64,000 nucleotides of DNA from Flavobacterium sp. MC2016-06 (GCF_009711165.2 NZ_WMID02000001.1:444675-508674), one strand, 5' to 3'. Shown: positions 8,475 through 17,529, counted from the stretch's first letter. Notes: generated by a model from the sequence alone, not told the origin. A program made the numbers and translations.

Positions 8475-9371
8475 ATGGATTTCAGGCTAAAAGTATTTCA
8501 CACCGTTGCTAACAGGCTCAACTTTACCAAAGCTGCAACAGAATTGTATATCTCGCAGCCAGCGGTTTCAAAACATATTCAAGAATTAGAAGAAACTTAT
8601 AAAATCAAACTTTTTGAACGAAACGGTTCCAAAATAGCTTTAACCGAAGCCGGAGAAATTCTCTTAAAACACACCAAAGACATTTTTGAAATTTACAGAG
8701 AAATAGATTTCGCTTTAAGTTCATTTAGTAACAATCGCCAAGGATTATTACGATTAGGAGCAAGTACCACAATTTCACAATATATTATTTCGCCGGTTCT
8801 AGCGCGTTTTCATCAAAAGCAGCAAGACATAAAAGTCAATTTGATGAATGGAAATACCGAACAAATTGAAAATGCTCTAATCAACAAAGAAATTGAAATT
8901 GGAATTGTAGAAGGACAGACAAAAAATCAATCCATCAAATATATTCCGTTTTTAAAAGACGAATTAGTTTTAGTCTGCAACAGTAAAAATCCGTCAGCAG
9001 CAAAAAATGAAATCTCGCTGGAAGATTTAAAAGCGATGAAATTTATAACTCGCGAACGTGGTTCTGGAACACTTGAAGTTATAGAATATGCTTTAAAACA
9101 AATTAACGTAAAAATTTCAGATTTGCAGATCGAAATGCAATTGGGAAGTACAGAAAGCATAAAATCCTATTTATTAAATTCAGATTGTTTTGCCTTCATG
9201 TCTATACATGCAGTAGGTAATGAGCTTAAAAATAACGAATTAATAGTTTTAGATGTAGAGAATTTAGTTATCGAAAGATACTTTTTTATCATAACTTTAC
9301 TCGGAAAATCAGATCCTTTATCAGAATTGTTTATTCAAAATATTTCAAGTTATTATAACTTAAAGTTATAG
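8475..9371 (+). CDS. LysR-type transcriptional regulator
   Basis: 298 residues. An N-terminal winged helix-turn-helix (residues about 1-60: FTKAATELYISQPAVSKHI then QELE) is followed by the periplasmic-binding-protein-like effector domain (from about 90, LRLGASTTISQYIISPVLARF). Length and layout are standard for LysR regulators. The next gene, 73 nt downstream on the same strand, encodes a YeiH-type membrane protein; LysR-YeiH pairs are common (E. coli yeiE-yeiH), so this protein probably controls the transporter. An intergenic repeat (GAAACCTGAAACTTGAAAC-type) lies just upstream at 8428-8446. Confidence 0.92.
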   Translation: MDFRLKVFHTVANRLNFTKAATELYISQPAVSKHIQELEETYKIKLFERNGSKIALTEAGEILLKHTKDIFEIYREIDFALSSFSNNRQGLLRLGASTTISQYIISPVLARFHQKQQDIKVNLMNGNTEQIENALINKEIEIGIVEGQTKNQSIKYIPFLKDELVLVCNSKNPSAAKNEISLEDLKAMKFITRERGSGTLEVIEYALKQINVKISDLQIEMQLGSTESIKSYLLNSDCFAFMSIHAVGNELKNNELIVLDVENLVIERYFFIITLLGKSDPLSELFIQNISSYYNLKL

Positions 9372-9444
9372 TCGATTGCAATTTACAATTGGCGAATTCA
9401 ATATAAACGCCAGACCTTTGTAGAGCAATATCAAATTATTTATT

Positions 9445-10410
9445 TTGGAAACAAATCAACAAACAGCGTCACATCTTATAGAAGTCAGTCAATATTTTCA
9501 ACAGGCTATTTTTGCTTTGGTAGTTATATTGTGTCTTTTTTCTATAATATCGCCGCCAATTGCCTTGTTATTAGGCGTTTTAATTGTGAATGTTTTCGGA
9601 AATCCATTTGTAGCATTCAATCATAAAGCGATTACATTTTTATTACAGTTTTCAGTAGTAGGTCTAGGTTTCGGAATGAACGCAGCAAGTGCTGTTTCTG
9701 CAGGAAAAGAAGGTTTTCTACTTACGATATTTTCTATTTTCAGCACCTTAATTTTCGGAACTCTTTTAGGGAAATGCCTTAAAACCGATAAAAAAACATC
9801 ACATTTAATTTCTTGCGGCACTGCAATTTGCGGCGGAAGTGCCATCGCTGCAATTTCACCCGTTATCAAATCAAACGAAAATCAGACTTCAATAGCTTTG
9901 GGCGTTATTTTTATATTAAACTCAATCGCCTTATTTGTTTTTCCATTTATAGGACATCAACTCGATTTGTCTCAAAAAGAATTTGGTTTATGGTGTGCAA
10001 TTGCCATTCATGACACCAGTTCTGTAGTTGGCGCAGCCAATAAATACGGCGCCGAAGCCTTACAGGTTGCAACAACTGTAAAACTAGCCAGAGCATTATG
10101 GATCATTCCAATTTCAATTTTCACAGCCGTTATATTCAAAAATAAAAACAGCAAAATCAAAATTCCTTACTTTATTGGTTTATTTATTTTGGCAATGCTT
10201 CTTAATACGTATGTGCCCGCAACCGCCATTATTGCGCCGCATATCGTAAGTATTGCCAAAATAGGTTTAACGATAACTTTGTTTCTAATAGGAGCAACTT
10301 TAAACGTAAATACTTTAAAATCAGTAGGAGTGAAGCCTTTACTGCAAGGCGTTTTTCTTTGGGTATTTATTGCAGCTTTAGGTTTACTATCAATACTTTA
10401 CTTCAACTAA
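9445..10410 (+). CDS. YeiH/UPF0324 family membrane transporter (putative sulfate/sulfonate exporter class)
   Basis: 321 residues with about ten hydrophobic helices and the family hallmarks LQFSVVGLGFGMN (around 70-82), SCGTAICGGSAIAAISPV (around 120-137) and AIHDTSSVVGAA (around 190-201), which identify the UPF0324/YeiH family. The start is a TTG at 9445: there is an in-frame stop 24 nt upstream and no ATG before the internal GMN at about residue 80, which would cut the first helices. TTG starts are unusual here. The upstream LysR gene is the probable regulator. YeiH relatives have been linked to sulfate or sulfonate export; the substrate here is not determined. Confidence 0.88.
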   Translation: METNQQTASHLIEVSQYFQQAIFALVVILCLFSIISPPIALLLGVLIVNVFGNPFVAFNHKAITFLLQFSVVGLGFGMNAASAVSAGKEGFLLTIFSIFSTLIFGTLLGKCLKTDKKTSHLISCGTAICGGSAIAAISPVIKSNENQTSIALGVIFILNSIALFVFPFIGHQLDLSQKEFGLWCAIAIHDTSSVVGAANKYGAEALQVATTVKLARALWIIPISIFTAVIFKNKNSKIKIPYFIGLFILAMLLNTYVPATAIIAPHIVSIAKIGLTITLFLIGATLNVNTLKSVGVKPLLQGVFLWVFIAALGLLSILYFN

Positions 10411-10419
10411 GTAATATGT

Positions 10420-11367
10420 TTATTTTACGCTAGAATATTTTACAATAGGTTTACCAGAAAGTTTATAGCTTTTTCCTTTAAATACATATCGTTTCTCTAA
10501 TACAAAATCAAATTGTTTTTTTGTTTTAGCCATTTCAGCCATCTCAGCAGGAAGCTCTACCTCAAATTCATCATCAGGTAAGGCTTTGCGATAAGATCCT
10601 TTTGTTGTAATAACAATATCTCTAAAAAACTTTTTAGTGTTATCATTAACAACGGTATAAGAACTTGACCATGCTGTACTTTGAGAATTTGTAAGTTGAT
10701 AATCAGACGCTTCTAGTATAGATTGATATTTTCCGTCTAAACCCGCAATAAGATAAAGAAAGCCAGAATACGGACCGCCTGCGCCACCATTAGCATGTAT
10801 TAAGGTCACAGCATATTGGTCTTCACCAATTTGTATCAATTTTGGACTAGGCGATTGAGCAAAAGAACCAAAAGCAGCAATAGCAGGTTGAAAAAATTTC
10901 ATTTCCCAAGCAGTATTGTTTTTTGCAAACTTAGCAACTCCTATAAGACCTCCTGAAAAACGGCTCGTTTGTAACCCATCTTCATCATACACAGAATGAT
11001 TAAAAAACAGTAATCTAAACTGATTTCCTTTAGAATCTGAATAATCAATATTGGTCAGAAGTCTTGTTGCAACACCGCCTGTGTAAGGAAATAATTGATC
11101 TCCTTCTTCGCCATTAACATCTATAAAAGCAGTTGGTTTACAGATTTTGCATTTCCAGCTCGCAAAAGTATTATGATCTGATAAGTGGTACAATTTACCT
11201 GGAAATAATTTCTCCATTGTTTTTACAGCATCCAGCGGATCTGAAACTCGTAAAACTCTTTTAGGATTTAAAATGGTATCGCTGACATTTTTTAGTTGTA
11301 CAATGTCTTGTGCTGTACAGATTGAAGTAAATAGTATAGAAAAAAGGAAAAATTTAGTAAACTTCAT
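10420..11367 (-). CDS. Secreted protein of unknown function
   Basis: 315 residues with a classical signal peptide (MKFTKFFLFSILFTSICTAQ, cleavage after about residue 19). A KCKICKP segment (about residues 72-78) provides a CxxC pair in an otherwise Cys-poor protein. The body is rich in aromatic and beta-prone residues. No family is recognised. It is convergent with the YeiH gene (stop codons only 9 nt apart) and divergent from the GH5 gene, so it is a single-gene unit. A good -7 box lies at 11393-11400. It is probably periplasmic or exported. Confidence 0.65.
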   Translation of the reverse strand: MKFTKFFLFSILFTSICTAQDIVQLKNVSDTILNPKRVLRVSDPLDAVKTMEKLFPGKLYHLSDHNTFASWKCKICKPTAFIDVNGEEGDQLFPYTGGVATRLLTNIDYSDSKGNQFRLLFFNHSVYDEDGLQTSRFSGGLIGVAKFAKNNTAWEMKFFQPAIAAFGSFAQSPSPKLIQIGEDQYAVTLIHANGGAGGPYSGFLYLIAGLDGKYQSILEASDYQLTNSQSTAWSSSYTVVNDNTKKFFRDIVITTKGSYRKALPDDEFEVELPAEMAEMAKTKKQFDFVLEKRYVFKGKSYKLSGKPIVKYSSVK

Positions 11368-11392
11368 TAGAATATAAGATAATATTGAGATT

Positions 11393-11400
11393 CAAATTTA
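11393..11400 (-). promoter_or_regulatory. Predicted -7 box for the secreted protein gene
   Basis: The minus strand reads TAAATTTG (TAnnTTTG), 26 nt upstream of the ATG. Confidence 0.5.
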
Positions 11401-11655
11401 CATAGTTTTTCAAAGTAAACCTTATATTATCATTTATCTTTTGAATAATAATAGTTGATGAATATTTGGATTCTTGTATTGTAATTATGGCATATTTTTA
11501 ACATTAATTTTAGCATAAGTGTATTTTTATCGCTTATAAATGTATTTTTAGTATTACGTTTTGATTAAATAATATAGGCTTTATCTTATTTAAAACCAAA
11601 TATTTGCATGGAAGTTTTTAAACCACAAAACTTTATTAACTATAAAAACTAAACC
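11401..11655. other. Divergent spacer between secreted protein and GH5 genes
   Basis: AT-rich and without an ORF or notable repeat. It must hold the GH5 promoter, but no full TAnnTTTG match was found; TATTTG occurs near 11600. Confidence 0.35.
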
Positions 11656-12669
11656 ATGAAAAAATTGAAATTGATTCAAAAGCACTTAAAAAACGTAAAT
11701 GTTTTATTTTTTGCTTTAAGTTTAACAGTACTTACGAGCTGTGAATCTTCTGAAATTGAGCAGAATTCAGCACCACAAAATGCAGTTGTACCAGAAACAA
11801 CAATAGTAAAAAACGCTAGTGCAACCTCTAAAACAGCTTCTACAGCAGGAGATATTGGAAATGGAGTAAATTTACAACCTTCTTATTACAATGGCGGCAA
11901 TTGCGATTTAGGCTGGACTTTAATGAAGCAAAATACTAAAATTCAAACCGTAAGAATTGAAGTAGAACCAGGTCAGGAAAACAATGCAAAACGCTGGATA
12001 TCTGAAGCAAAAGCAAATGGATATAAAATTATTGTAACCTATCATAAAGCATCTGTTTTGGGTTCTGACAGCGCATCGGAACTTTTAGCTGCAGGAACTT
12101 GGTGGAAAAATAACTATAATAATCTTGGAGGCGGTTTTATTGTAAATTTAATGAACGAGTGGGGAAGTCATACTATTACGCCCGCAGCTTATGCATCTGC
12201 TTATAATGCTGCAATTACAGAAGTTCGTAAAGTATACAGCGGCAGTATTATAATCGATATTCCGGGTTGGGGACAAGAAACAGCAACTGCAGCGTGTGCT
12301 GTAAAAGGATGTACTACAGGTCAAACTAAAATTACGGATACCCAAATTATTTTATCTGCCCACGTTTATCCAGGTGCATACAACCAAGCAAAAGGACGTT
12401 ATTTAAATACCTCAGATATTGACGATTTAGCTTCGTCTGGAAGAGCCTGCATGCTGGGAGAATTTGGAAGTATTGGCGGATCTGGAGCAGATTGGTCTGG
12501 AATTGTAGATTATGCTAAAGCTAAAGGCTGGACTATAATTGGCTGGGCTTGGGCTGGCGACGGAACGGGCATGAATATGATTTCGCCGCAATTTCAGTCT
12601 TTTGTAAACGGAAGTCCTAAGACTTACGCTAAATCGTCTTATTTTAATACGGTGTATAATAAATTATAA
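11656..12669 (+). CDS. Glycoside hydrolase family 5-like lipoprotein (putative beta-mannanase/endoglucanase)
   Basis: 337 residues. The lipoprotein signal ends at LTVLTSC-ESSE (Cys about 29), followed by a Ser/Thr/Ala-rich linker to about residue 63. The catalytic domain starts at GNGVNLQPSYYNGG. Glu168 in NLMNEWG matches the GH5 acid/base (Asn-Glu pair) and Glu269 in MLGEFG matches the nucleophile; HVYPG and GWAWAGDG resemble substrate-contact segments of GH5 mannanases such as subfamily 8. It would act on beta-mannan or related glucan from the cell surface. It stands alone, not in a PUL, with its own terminator. Family call good; subfamily and substrate are inferences. Confidence 0.78.
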   Translation: MKKLKLIQKHLKNVNVLFFALSLTVLTSCESSEIEQNSAPQNAVVPETTIVKNASATSKTASTAGDIGNGVNLQPSYYNGGNCDLGWTLMKQNTKIQTVRIEVEPGQENNAKRWISEAKANGYKIIVTYHKASVLGSDSASELLAAGTWWKNNYNNLGGGFIVNLMNEWGSHTITPAAYASAYNAAITEVRKVYSGSIIIDIPGWGQETATAACAVKGCTTGQTKITDTQIILSAHVYPGAYNQAKGRYLNTSDIDDLASSGRACMLGEFGSIGGSGADWSGIVDYAKAKGWTIIGWAWAGDGTGMNMISPQFQSFVNGSPKTYAKSSYFNTVYNKL

Positions 12670-12684
12670 TTGTTTAGATAGTTT

Positions 12685-12728
12685 TTTAAATCCTCCTGAA
12701 AATTATTTTTAGAAGGATTTAAATTTTT
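12685..12728 (+). terminator. Terminator after the GH5 gene
   Basis: A 13-bp stem with one mismatch (arms 12685-12697 and 12711-12723) followed by TTTTT. Confidence 0.75.
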
Positions 12729-12768
12729 ACTAGAGGTTTAGTTTTTATAAAAAAAAAATAACTTAAAG

Positions 12769-12833
12769 TAAAGTTCATGAGCATTAGGACTTTAAGTTAA
12801 AATACTTTTAATATGAACTTATAGTACTTAAAG
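12769..12833. repeat. Nested inverted repeats upstream of the S1/P1-like gene
   Basis: A perfect 11-bp inverted repeat, TAACTTAAAGT (12769-12779) against ACTTTAAGTTA (12789-12799). A second pair, AAGTTCAT near 12780 and ATGAACTT near 12813, is interleaved, and ACTTAAAG recurs near 12826. There is no T-run, so it is not a terminator. It lies 75-140 nt upstream of the predicted promoter. Confidence 0.5.
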
Positions 12834-12905
12834 GGCATAAAAAAGAAGAAAAGTTAAATTAACAGAATATTAATTAGTATTCTTTTTTAATATCCCTAAA
12901 TGAAA

Positions 12906-12913
12906 TAAATTTG
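12906..12913 (+). promoter_or_regulatory. Predicted -7 box for the S1/P1-like gene
   Basis: TAAATTTG, a full TAnnTTTG match, 20 nt upstream of the ATG. Confidence 0.55.
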
Positions 12914-12932
12914 CAGTAAACAAATTTAATAA

Positions 12933-13931
12933 ATGAAAAACTTTAAAATGAAACCAAGACTAATTGCATTGTTTGCAATAGGAATTGGATTTTTGACATT
13001 ATCTTGGGGAATTGTAGGCCACGAACGTATCAATAAAGCGGCTGTTATGGCTTTACCTCGTCCAGTTCAGGTGTTTTTTTACAATCATATTGATTTTATT
13101 ACTCAGGAAGCTTCAGTTCCAGATATTCGTAAATATGCTTTAAACTATAAAGACGAAAACCCAAGACATTATTTTGATATGGAAAATTTTGGTGCTGCAG
13201 ACAGTTTACCAAAAACCATGGAAGAAGCTAAAAAGAAATATGATGCTAAATTCCTGAACGAAAACGGAATTCTTCCTTGGTACATTGAAGATTTAATGGT
13301 TAAATTAACAAAAGCTTTTAAAGATAAAAACAGAGCAGAAATCTTATTTCTTGCTGCAGATTTAGGTCATTATGTAGGAGATGCACACATGCCATTGCAT
13401 ACTTCTGCCAACCACGACGGACAATTGAGCGATCAAAAAGGAATTCATTCACTTTGGGAAAGCAGATTACCAGAATTATATGCTAAAAATTATAAATTGA
13501 ATGTTCCAGAAGCACATTATTATGAAGATGTTCATAAAGCAACTTGGGACATGATCAACGATACACACAGTTTAGTACCGCAATTATTAGCAGTAGATAA
13601 AAAACTAAGAACTTCGACTCCAGAAAACAAAGTATTTATTGTTGATGCAGAAGGAAAAGTGGCTAAAACAAAATACAACACGGCTAGATTCTCTGATGAT
13701 TATGCTGCAAAACTGAATACTGAACTTAACGGAATGGTTGAAAATCAGATGAAAAAAGCGATTGAAGCAACTGCAAGTTTTTGGTATACTGCTTGGGTTA
13801 ACGCTGGAAAACCAGATTTAAGCGATTTAGATTCATCAGCAGTTACACAAAGAAACAACCAAGCCTTAAATGAAGATTTAAAATTATTTAAAAGTGGAAT
13901 CCTTTTTGGAATGAAGAATCAAAACGATTAA
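12933..13931 (+). CDS. S1/P1-nuclease / zinc-dependent phospholipase C fold protein
   Basis: 332 residues. An N-terminal signal helix (residues about 8-24) ends so that the mature protein would start with or near Trp-Gly (SWGIVGHERINKAAV), the Trp that ligates zinc through its N-terminus in S1/P1 and PLC zinc enzymes, followed by His. Further likely ligands are LGHYVGDAHMPLHTS (His and Asp in the HxxxDxH pattern) and GIHSLWESR. This indicates a secreted trinuclear-zinc phosphoesterase acting on nucleic acid or phospholipid. Its own promoter (12906) and a 21-bp terminator (13960) make it a single-gene unit. An alternative ATG at 12948 would remove five residues. The fold call is strong; the substrate is open. 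Confidence 0.82.
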   Translation: MKNFKMKPRLIALFAIGIGFLTLSWGIVGHERINKAAVMALPRPVQVFFYNHIDFITQEASVPDIRKYALNYKDENPRHYFDMENFGAADSLPKTMEEAKKKYDAKFLNENGILPWYIEDLMVKLTKAFKDKNRAEILFLAADLGHYVGDAHMPLHTSANHDGQLSDQKGIHSLWESRLPELYAKNYKLNVPEAHYYEDVHKATWDMINDTHSLVPQLLAVDKKLRTSTPENKVFIVDAEGKVAKTKYNTARFSDDYAAKLNTELNGMVENQMKKAIEATASFWYTAWVNAGKPDLSDLDSSAVTQRNNQALNEDLKLFKSGILFGMKNQND

Positions 13932-13959
13932 GTTTTTTTGTTTCAAGTTTTGAAATCAA

Positions 13960-14008
13960 AAAATAAGAAAGCCTCAAATTCATTTAGAATTTGAGGCTTT
14001 CTTATTTT
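13960..14008 (+). terminator. Strong terminator after the S1/P1-like gene
   Basis: A 21-bp perfect stem, arms 13960-13980 and 13988-14008, with A-rich 5' and T-rich 3' ends, so it could work in both directions. Confidence 0.88.
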
Positions 14009-14030
14009 ATACAGGATTTTGAAAAGTTTC

Positions 14031-14198
14031 GTATTCATCTTTGTCAAAGTTCAAAACTTTGACAAAGATTTCGCAAAGTAATTCACAATCTTGTCATTTT
14101 CGACGAAGCAGAAATCACACTAGGAACTCCATAAAGTAAATCATCAATCTTTGTAGAATATCGAGTGCGATTTCTCCTTCGTCGAAATGACAAAAATG
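14031..14198. repeat. Intergenic direct repeat, copy 1
   Basis: About 168 nt, nearly identical to 14257-14423. Each copy has two palindromic parts: CTTTGTCAAAGTT and its complement (29-nt hairpin 14039-14067), and an outer pair, TGTCATTTTCGACGAAG near 14093 against its reverse complement ending near 14193. No ORF spans it. Confidence 0.8.
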
Positions 14199-14561
14199 GG
14201 ATAATTTTGCATGTAAACTTAGAATTTACATTTTGTTTATTTCAAGAAAGTGTCTGGTATTCATCTTTGTCAAAGTTTTGAACTTTGACAAAGATTTCGC
14301 AAAGTAATTCACAATCTTGTCATTTCGACGAAGGAGAAATCACACTAGAAACTCCATAAAGTAAATCGTCAATCTTTGTCGAATATCTTGTGCGATTTCT
14401 CCTTCGTCGAAATGACAAAAATGAGGTAAAAACACATGCGGATTCAGCAAACGACAAATATTGAGACAAAAAATCAGCTAAATCTGCATGCAAAAACAAT
14501 ACATATCCCTCAACGTTTAAACTTTGGAATTTGGAATTTTTATATTGGAATTTTAAAAAAC
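14199..14561. other. Gene-free repeat tract between convergent genes
   Basis: It holds copy 2 of the direct repeat (14257-14423) and a GGAATTTGGAATTT-type repeat at about 14524-14560 right at the end of the sulfatase gene. I see no credible coding sequence; the small plus-strand ORF crossing it is repeat-derived. Confidence 0.6.
14257..14423. repeat. Intergenic direct repeat, copy 2
   Basis: Same architecture as 14031-14198: hairpin 14265-14293, then an outer inverted pair GTCATTTCGACGAAGGAGAA (near 14319) against TTCTCCTTCGTCGAAATGAC near 14397. Confidence 0.8.
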
Positions 14562-16652
14562 CTATTTCTGATATTTCTTCTTTTTCAACATATCCGAAGC
14601 CGTTTGATAAAACGAAATAGTTTCATCTACTAAATCAGTTCTTTCCGTCTTTAAAGGTTTTTCATCATAATAAATTTGATAATCAGGAGCGACACCTTCT
14701 TTTTTATCTAACTGCAGCTCAAACTGTCTTACTCGTTGTTTAGGCGATAAAATAGTTAAAACATTATCCTTTATTAAACCCAAATCTTGATAGGTAGCGA
14801 TAAAAGCTCTAGGCTTATAATCAGATTTAAAAACATCTTGACCAAAAAACTTACTAGTATAATCAAAATGCAATAATCCAAAAACGGTTGGCATAAGATC
14901 AATCTGTGACATTAATTTATTGCAGGTTTCAGGCTGAACTCCTGGACGGAAAATAAAAGCAGGAATTCTATATTTATCAAGCGGAAGTTCTGTTTTTCCA
15001 GCACTAGATGCACAATGATCTGCAACAATTACAAAAATAGTATTGGCAAACCAAGGCTGTTTACTCGCCATGGCAAAGAATTTTTTAAGCGAATAATCGG
15101 TATATTTTACACCTCCATCGCGGGATTTAATATCGCCGGGAATATCAATTTTATTATTAGGATATGTAAAAGGTCTGTGATTACTCACCGTCATGATATG
15201 ATTAAAGAAAGGTTTGTTTTCCTTCGCTTCAGCATTCATGACCTTTATCGCTTTATTGTACATGTCTTCATCACAAACACCCCAAACATTAGAAAAAGTA
15301 ATTTCTTCGGGAGTAAAGCTTGATTTATCTACAATTTGATAGCCATTACCAGAATAAAAATCCTGCATGTTATCAAAAAAAGCATCACCGCCGTACATGA
15401 ATTTTACGTTATATCCCTTTTGTTTAAAAACAAAACCAGTTGAGAATTTATTTTTATTATCCTCTCTTTTTACTACACTTTCTCCAGCAGTAGGAGGCAG
15501 GCTTAATGTAACCGCTTCAAGTCCACGCACGGTTCGGTTTCCGGCAGCATATAAATTAGTAAATTGTAAACTCTTTTGAGATAAACTGTCTAAAAAAGGA
15601 GTTATATTTTGCTTGTTTCCATAGTTTTTCATGAATTCAGCACTGTAACTTTCAATAGTAATAAGAACTACATTTTGGTGATTTTCGGCAGAATCACTCT
15701 CAATTTTTCTTGATGTATTTTCGCCAGAAATAGTAGGATATTGTTCTTTTAAGATAGCAAAAGCTTTTTCGTTTGGAAGTGTTTTATAGAACTTGAAATA
15801 ATCTAAATGGTTATTCTCAAAAGCCAGGTAAAACTTGTATAATCCGTTTGCTTGTAATTCATTAACAAAAACATTTTTAGAATTTTCTGTAGAAGCCAAA
15901 GTAGGAATTGCAACTAACGAAACGATAAATAAACCAATATATAAAGCCGAAATTTTTAGTTTCTCGCTCACGTTTGGAATATCATTAATATACGCTTTAG
16001 AATTTTTTAAGATGAAATAAGTAAAAATTCCAGTCACCAAAAATAAAGCAGAAAATATAGGAATTACAGGATAAGATTCCATAATGTTTCCTATAACTTC
16101 ATTAGTATAAATAAGATAATTTACAGCAATAAAATTGTATTTCACACCAAATTCATTCCAAAAGAAATATTCACTTAAGCCGTTTTGAAGAATTAATAAA
16201 ACATATAAAAAGATCACAAAAGCAAATAACCAAAATCTGATTTTGTCTCTGTGTTTAGGAAGAAAAAGTAAAAGAGCAAAAAGAGCCGTTTTAATACCAA
16301 TAAAAATTAAAACAATTCGAGGTAAAGCACCGCCATATTCGTCAAGAATACTTTTTCCCGAAGCAATATAAAGGAATAGAAGCACAAAAGCACCTAAAAT
16401 AATATATCCAGATGGTTTGTTGTATTTAGCATTTGAAATAAAAATAAGATACAGCCACAAAAAAACACTAGCAACAATAAACACAAAGAAATCTGATATA
16501 AGTCCTAAACTAAATATTTTCAGGCTTTCAAGAATACTAAAAGAACTTTGGGTTATTGGATGGAAAAACAAGACAATCCTAAGTACAAAACTTATAATAA
16601 AATAAAATAGTGCAAGATTGTAAAAAGGAGATAGTTTCTTGTAAATTGACAT
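14562..16652 (-). CDS. LTA-synthase-family membrane sulfatase-fold transferase
   Basis: 696 residues from the ATG at 16652; an upstream in-frame TTG adds seven residues that look non-coding. Residues 1-265 contain about five membrane helices (for example FYFIISFVLRIVLFF, VFIVASVFLWLYLIF), followed by an extracytoplasmic sulfatase/alkaline-phosphatase-fold domain. Landmarks are VLITIESYSAEF (metal Glu), GNRTVRGLEA with the nucleophile Thr374, MYGGD, and VADHCASSAGKTE (metal Asp-His). This is the architecture of LtaS and of phosphoglycerol or phosphoethanolamine transferases. Gram-negatives make no LTA, so it probably decorates lipids or periplasmic glycans. It is divergently transcribed from a two-component system that may control it. 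Confidence 0.85.
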   Translation of the reverse strand: MSIYKKLSPFYNLALFYFIISFVLRIVLFFHPITQSSFSILESLKIFSLGLISDFFVFIVASVFLWLYLIFISNAKYNKPSGYIILGAFVLLFLYIASGKSILDEYGGALPRIVLIFIGIKTALFALLLFLPKHRDKIRFWLFAFVIFLYVLLILQNGLSEYFFWNEFGVKYNFIAVNYLIYTNEVIGNIMESYPVIPIFSALFLVTGIFTYFILKNSKAYINDIPNVSEKLKISALYIGLFIVSLVAIPTLASTENSKNVFVNELQANGLYKFYLAFENNHLDYFKFYKTLPNEKAFAILKEQYPTISGENTSRKIESDSAENHQNVVLITIESYSAEFMKNYGNKQNITPFLDSLSQKSLQFTNLYAAGNRTVRGLEAVTLSLPPTAGESVVKREDNKNKFSTGFVFKQKGYNVKFMYGGDAFFDNMQDFYSGNGYQIVDKSSFTPEEITFSNVWGVCDEDMYNKAIKVMNAEAKENKPFFNHIMTVSNHRPFTYPNNKIDIPGDIKSRDGGVKYTDYSLKKFFAMASKQPWFANTIFVIVADHCASSAGKTELPLDKYRIPAFIFRPGVQPETCNKLMSQIDLMPTVFGLLHFDYTSKFFGQDVFKSDYKPRAFIATYQDLGLIKDNVLTILSPKQRVRQFELQLDKKEGVAPDYQIYYDEKPLKTERTDLVDETISFYQTASDMLKKKKYQK

Positions 16653-16670
16653 GGTATTGTTTTTTGTTTG

Positions 16671-16678
16671 CAAAATTA
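16671..16678 (-). promoter_or_regulatory. Predicted -7 box for the LTA-synthase-like gene
   Basis: The minus strand reads TAATTTTG (TAnnTTTG), 18 nt upstream of the ATG, implying a very short 5' leader. Confidence 0.45.
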
Positions 16679-16805
16679 ATCTTGATAAATTAATTCGAGA
16701 TTAAGTTCATCTTTTACCTTACTTAGTGTTAACTTAATGTTTGCTTAAGATCATCATTTCGTTGTGTTCTAATGGTTTTAAGCACATTCTGAATTTTAAA
16801 ATATT

Positions 16806-16813
16806 TATCTTTG
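16806..16813 (+). promoter_or_regulatory. Predicted -7 box for the two-component operon
   Basis: TATCTTTG matches TAnnTTTG, 50 nt upstream of the response-regulator ATG. Confidence 0.5.
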
Positions 16814-16863
16814 ACAGGTAAGTTAATAAATAATATCATAATAATCTTAATAAAATTTAATAA

Positions 16864-17529
16864 ATGCACATTTTAATAGTTGAAGATGAATTAGGTATTG
16901 TTCAATTTCTGCAACAAGGTCTGCAGGAAGAAGGATATCAGATAACCACAGCAAATGATGGTTCTAAAGGTTTTGAACTTATTCAAAACCAGCAATTTGA
17001 TTTAATTTTATTAGATTGGATGCTTCCTAAAATTAATGGTTTAGACTTGTGTAAAGCCATCAGAATTAAAGATAAAACAACACCAATAATTTTTTTAACA
17101 GCAAAAGATACTGTTCAGGAAACAATTGAAGGCTTAAAAGCCGGCGCAAACGATTATATCAAAAAGCCTTTTAGTTTTGAAGAATTAGTAGAACGCATAA
17201 AAGTTCACTTTAGAAATCAAAAAGATTCCGAAATACTAACTTTAGGAACCATTACAATTGATTTATCTAAACATATTGTTTTAAAAAACGAAGAAGAAGT
17301 TGCGCTTACACAGCGAGAATTTGAATTATTAAAATATTTGATCCTAAACAAAGGAAAAGTCTGCACCCGAAACCAGATTCTAAAAGACGTCTGGGAGATT
17401 CATTTTGAGTACGATACAGGAGTAATAGATGTTTTTATGAATGCTATTAGAAAAAAACTCAATCTAAAAATAGAAGAAGATTATATTAAAACAATTCGTG
17501 GAATTGGTTATATCGCTAACGACTTATAA
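16864..17529 (+). CDS. OmpR/PhoB-family response regulator
   Basis: 221 residues. The receiver domain (1-~115) has the acidic pair in VEDE, the phospho-acceptor Asp51 (LILLDWMLP), the switch Thr in IFLTAKD and Lys in YIKKPF. The C-terminal winged-helix DNA-binding domain (about 125-221) carries LTQREFELLKYLILNKGKV and the terminal IKTIRGIGYIA motif. The stop codon overlaps the ATG of the downstream histidine kinase by one base (17529), which indicates translational coupling. It probably regulates membrane or envelope functions, possibly including the divergent sulfatase gene; this is inference from position. Confidence 0.95.
   Translation: MHILIVEDELGIVQFLQQGLQEEGYQITTANDGSKGFELIQNQQFDLILLDWMLPKINGLDLCKAIRIKDKTTPIIFLTAKDTVQETIEGLKAGANDYIKKPFSFEELVERIKVHFRNQKDSEILTLGTITIDLSKHIVLKNEEEVALTQREFELLKYLILNKGKVCTRNQILKDVWEIHFEYDTGVIDVFMNAIRKKLNLKIEEDYIKTIRGIGYIANDL

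Noticed and set aside
14436..14633. 65-codon plus-strand ORF
   Set aside because: It is made largely of GGAATTT-type repeat sequence and overlaps the sulfatase C-terminus on the other strand.
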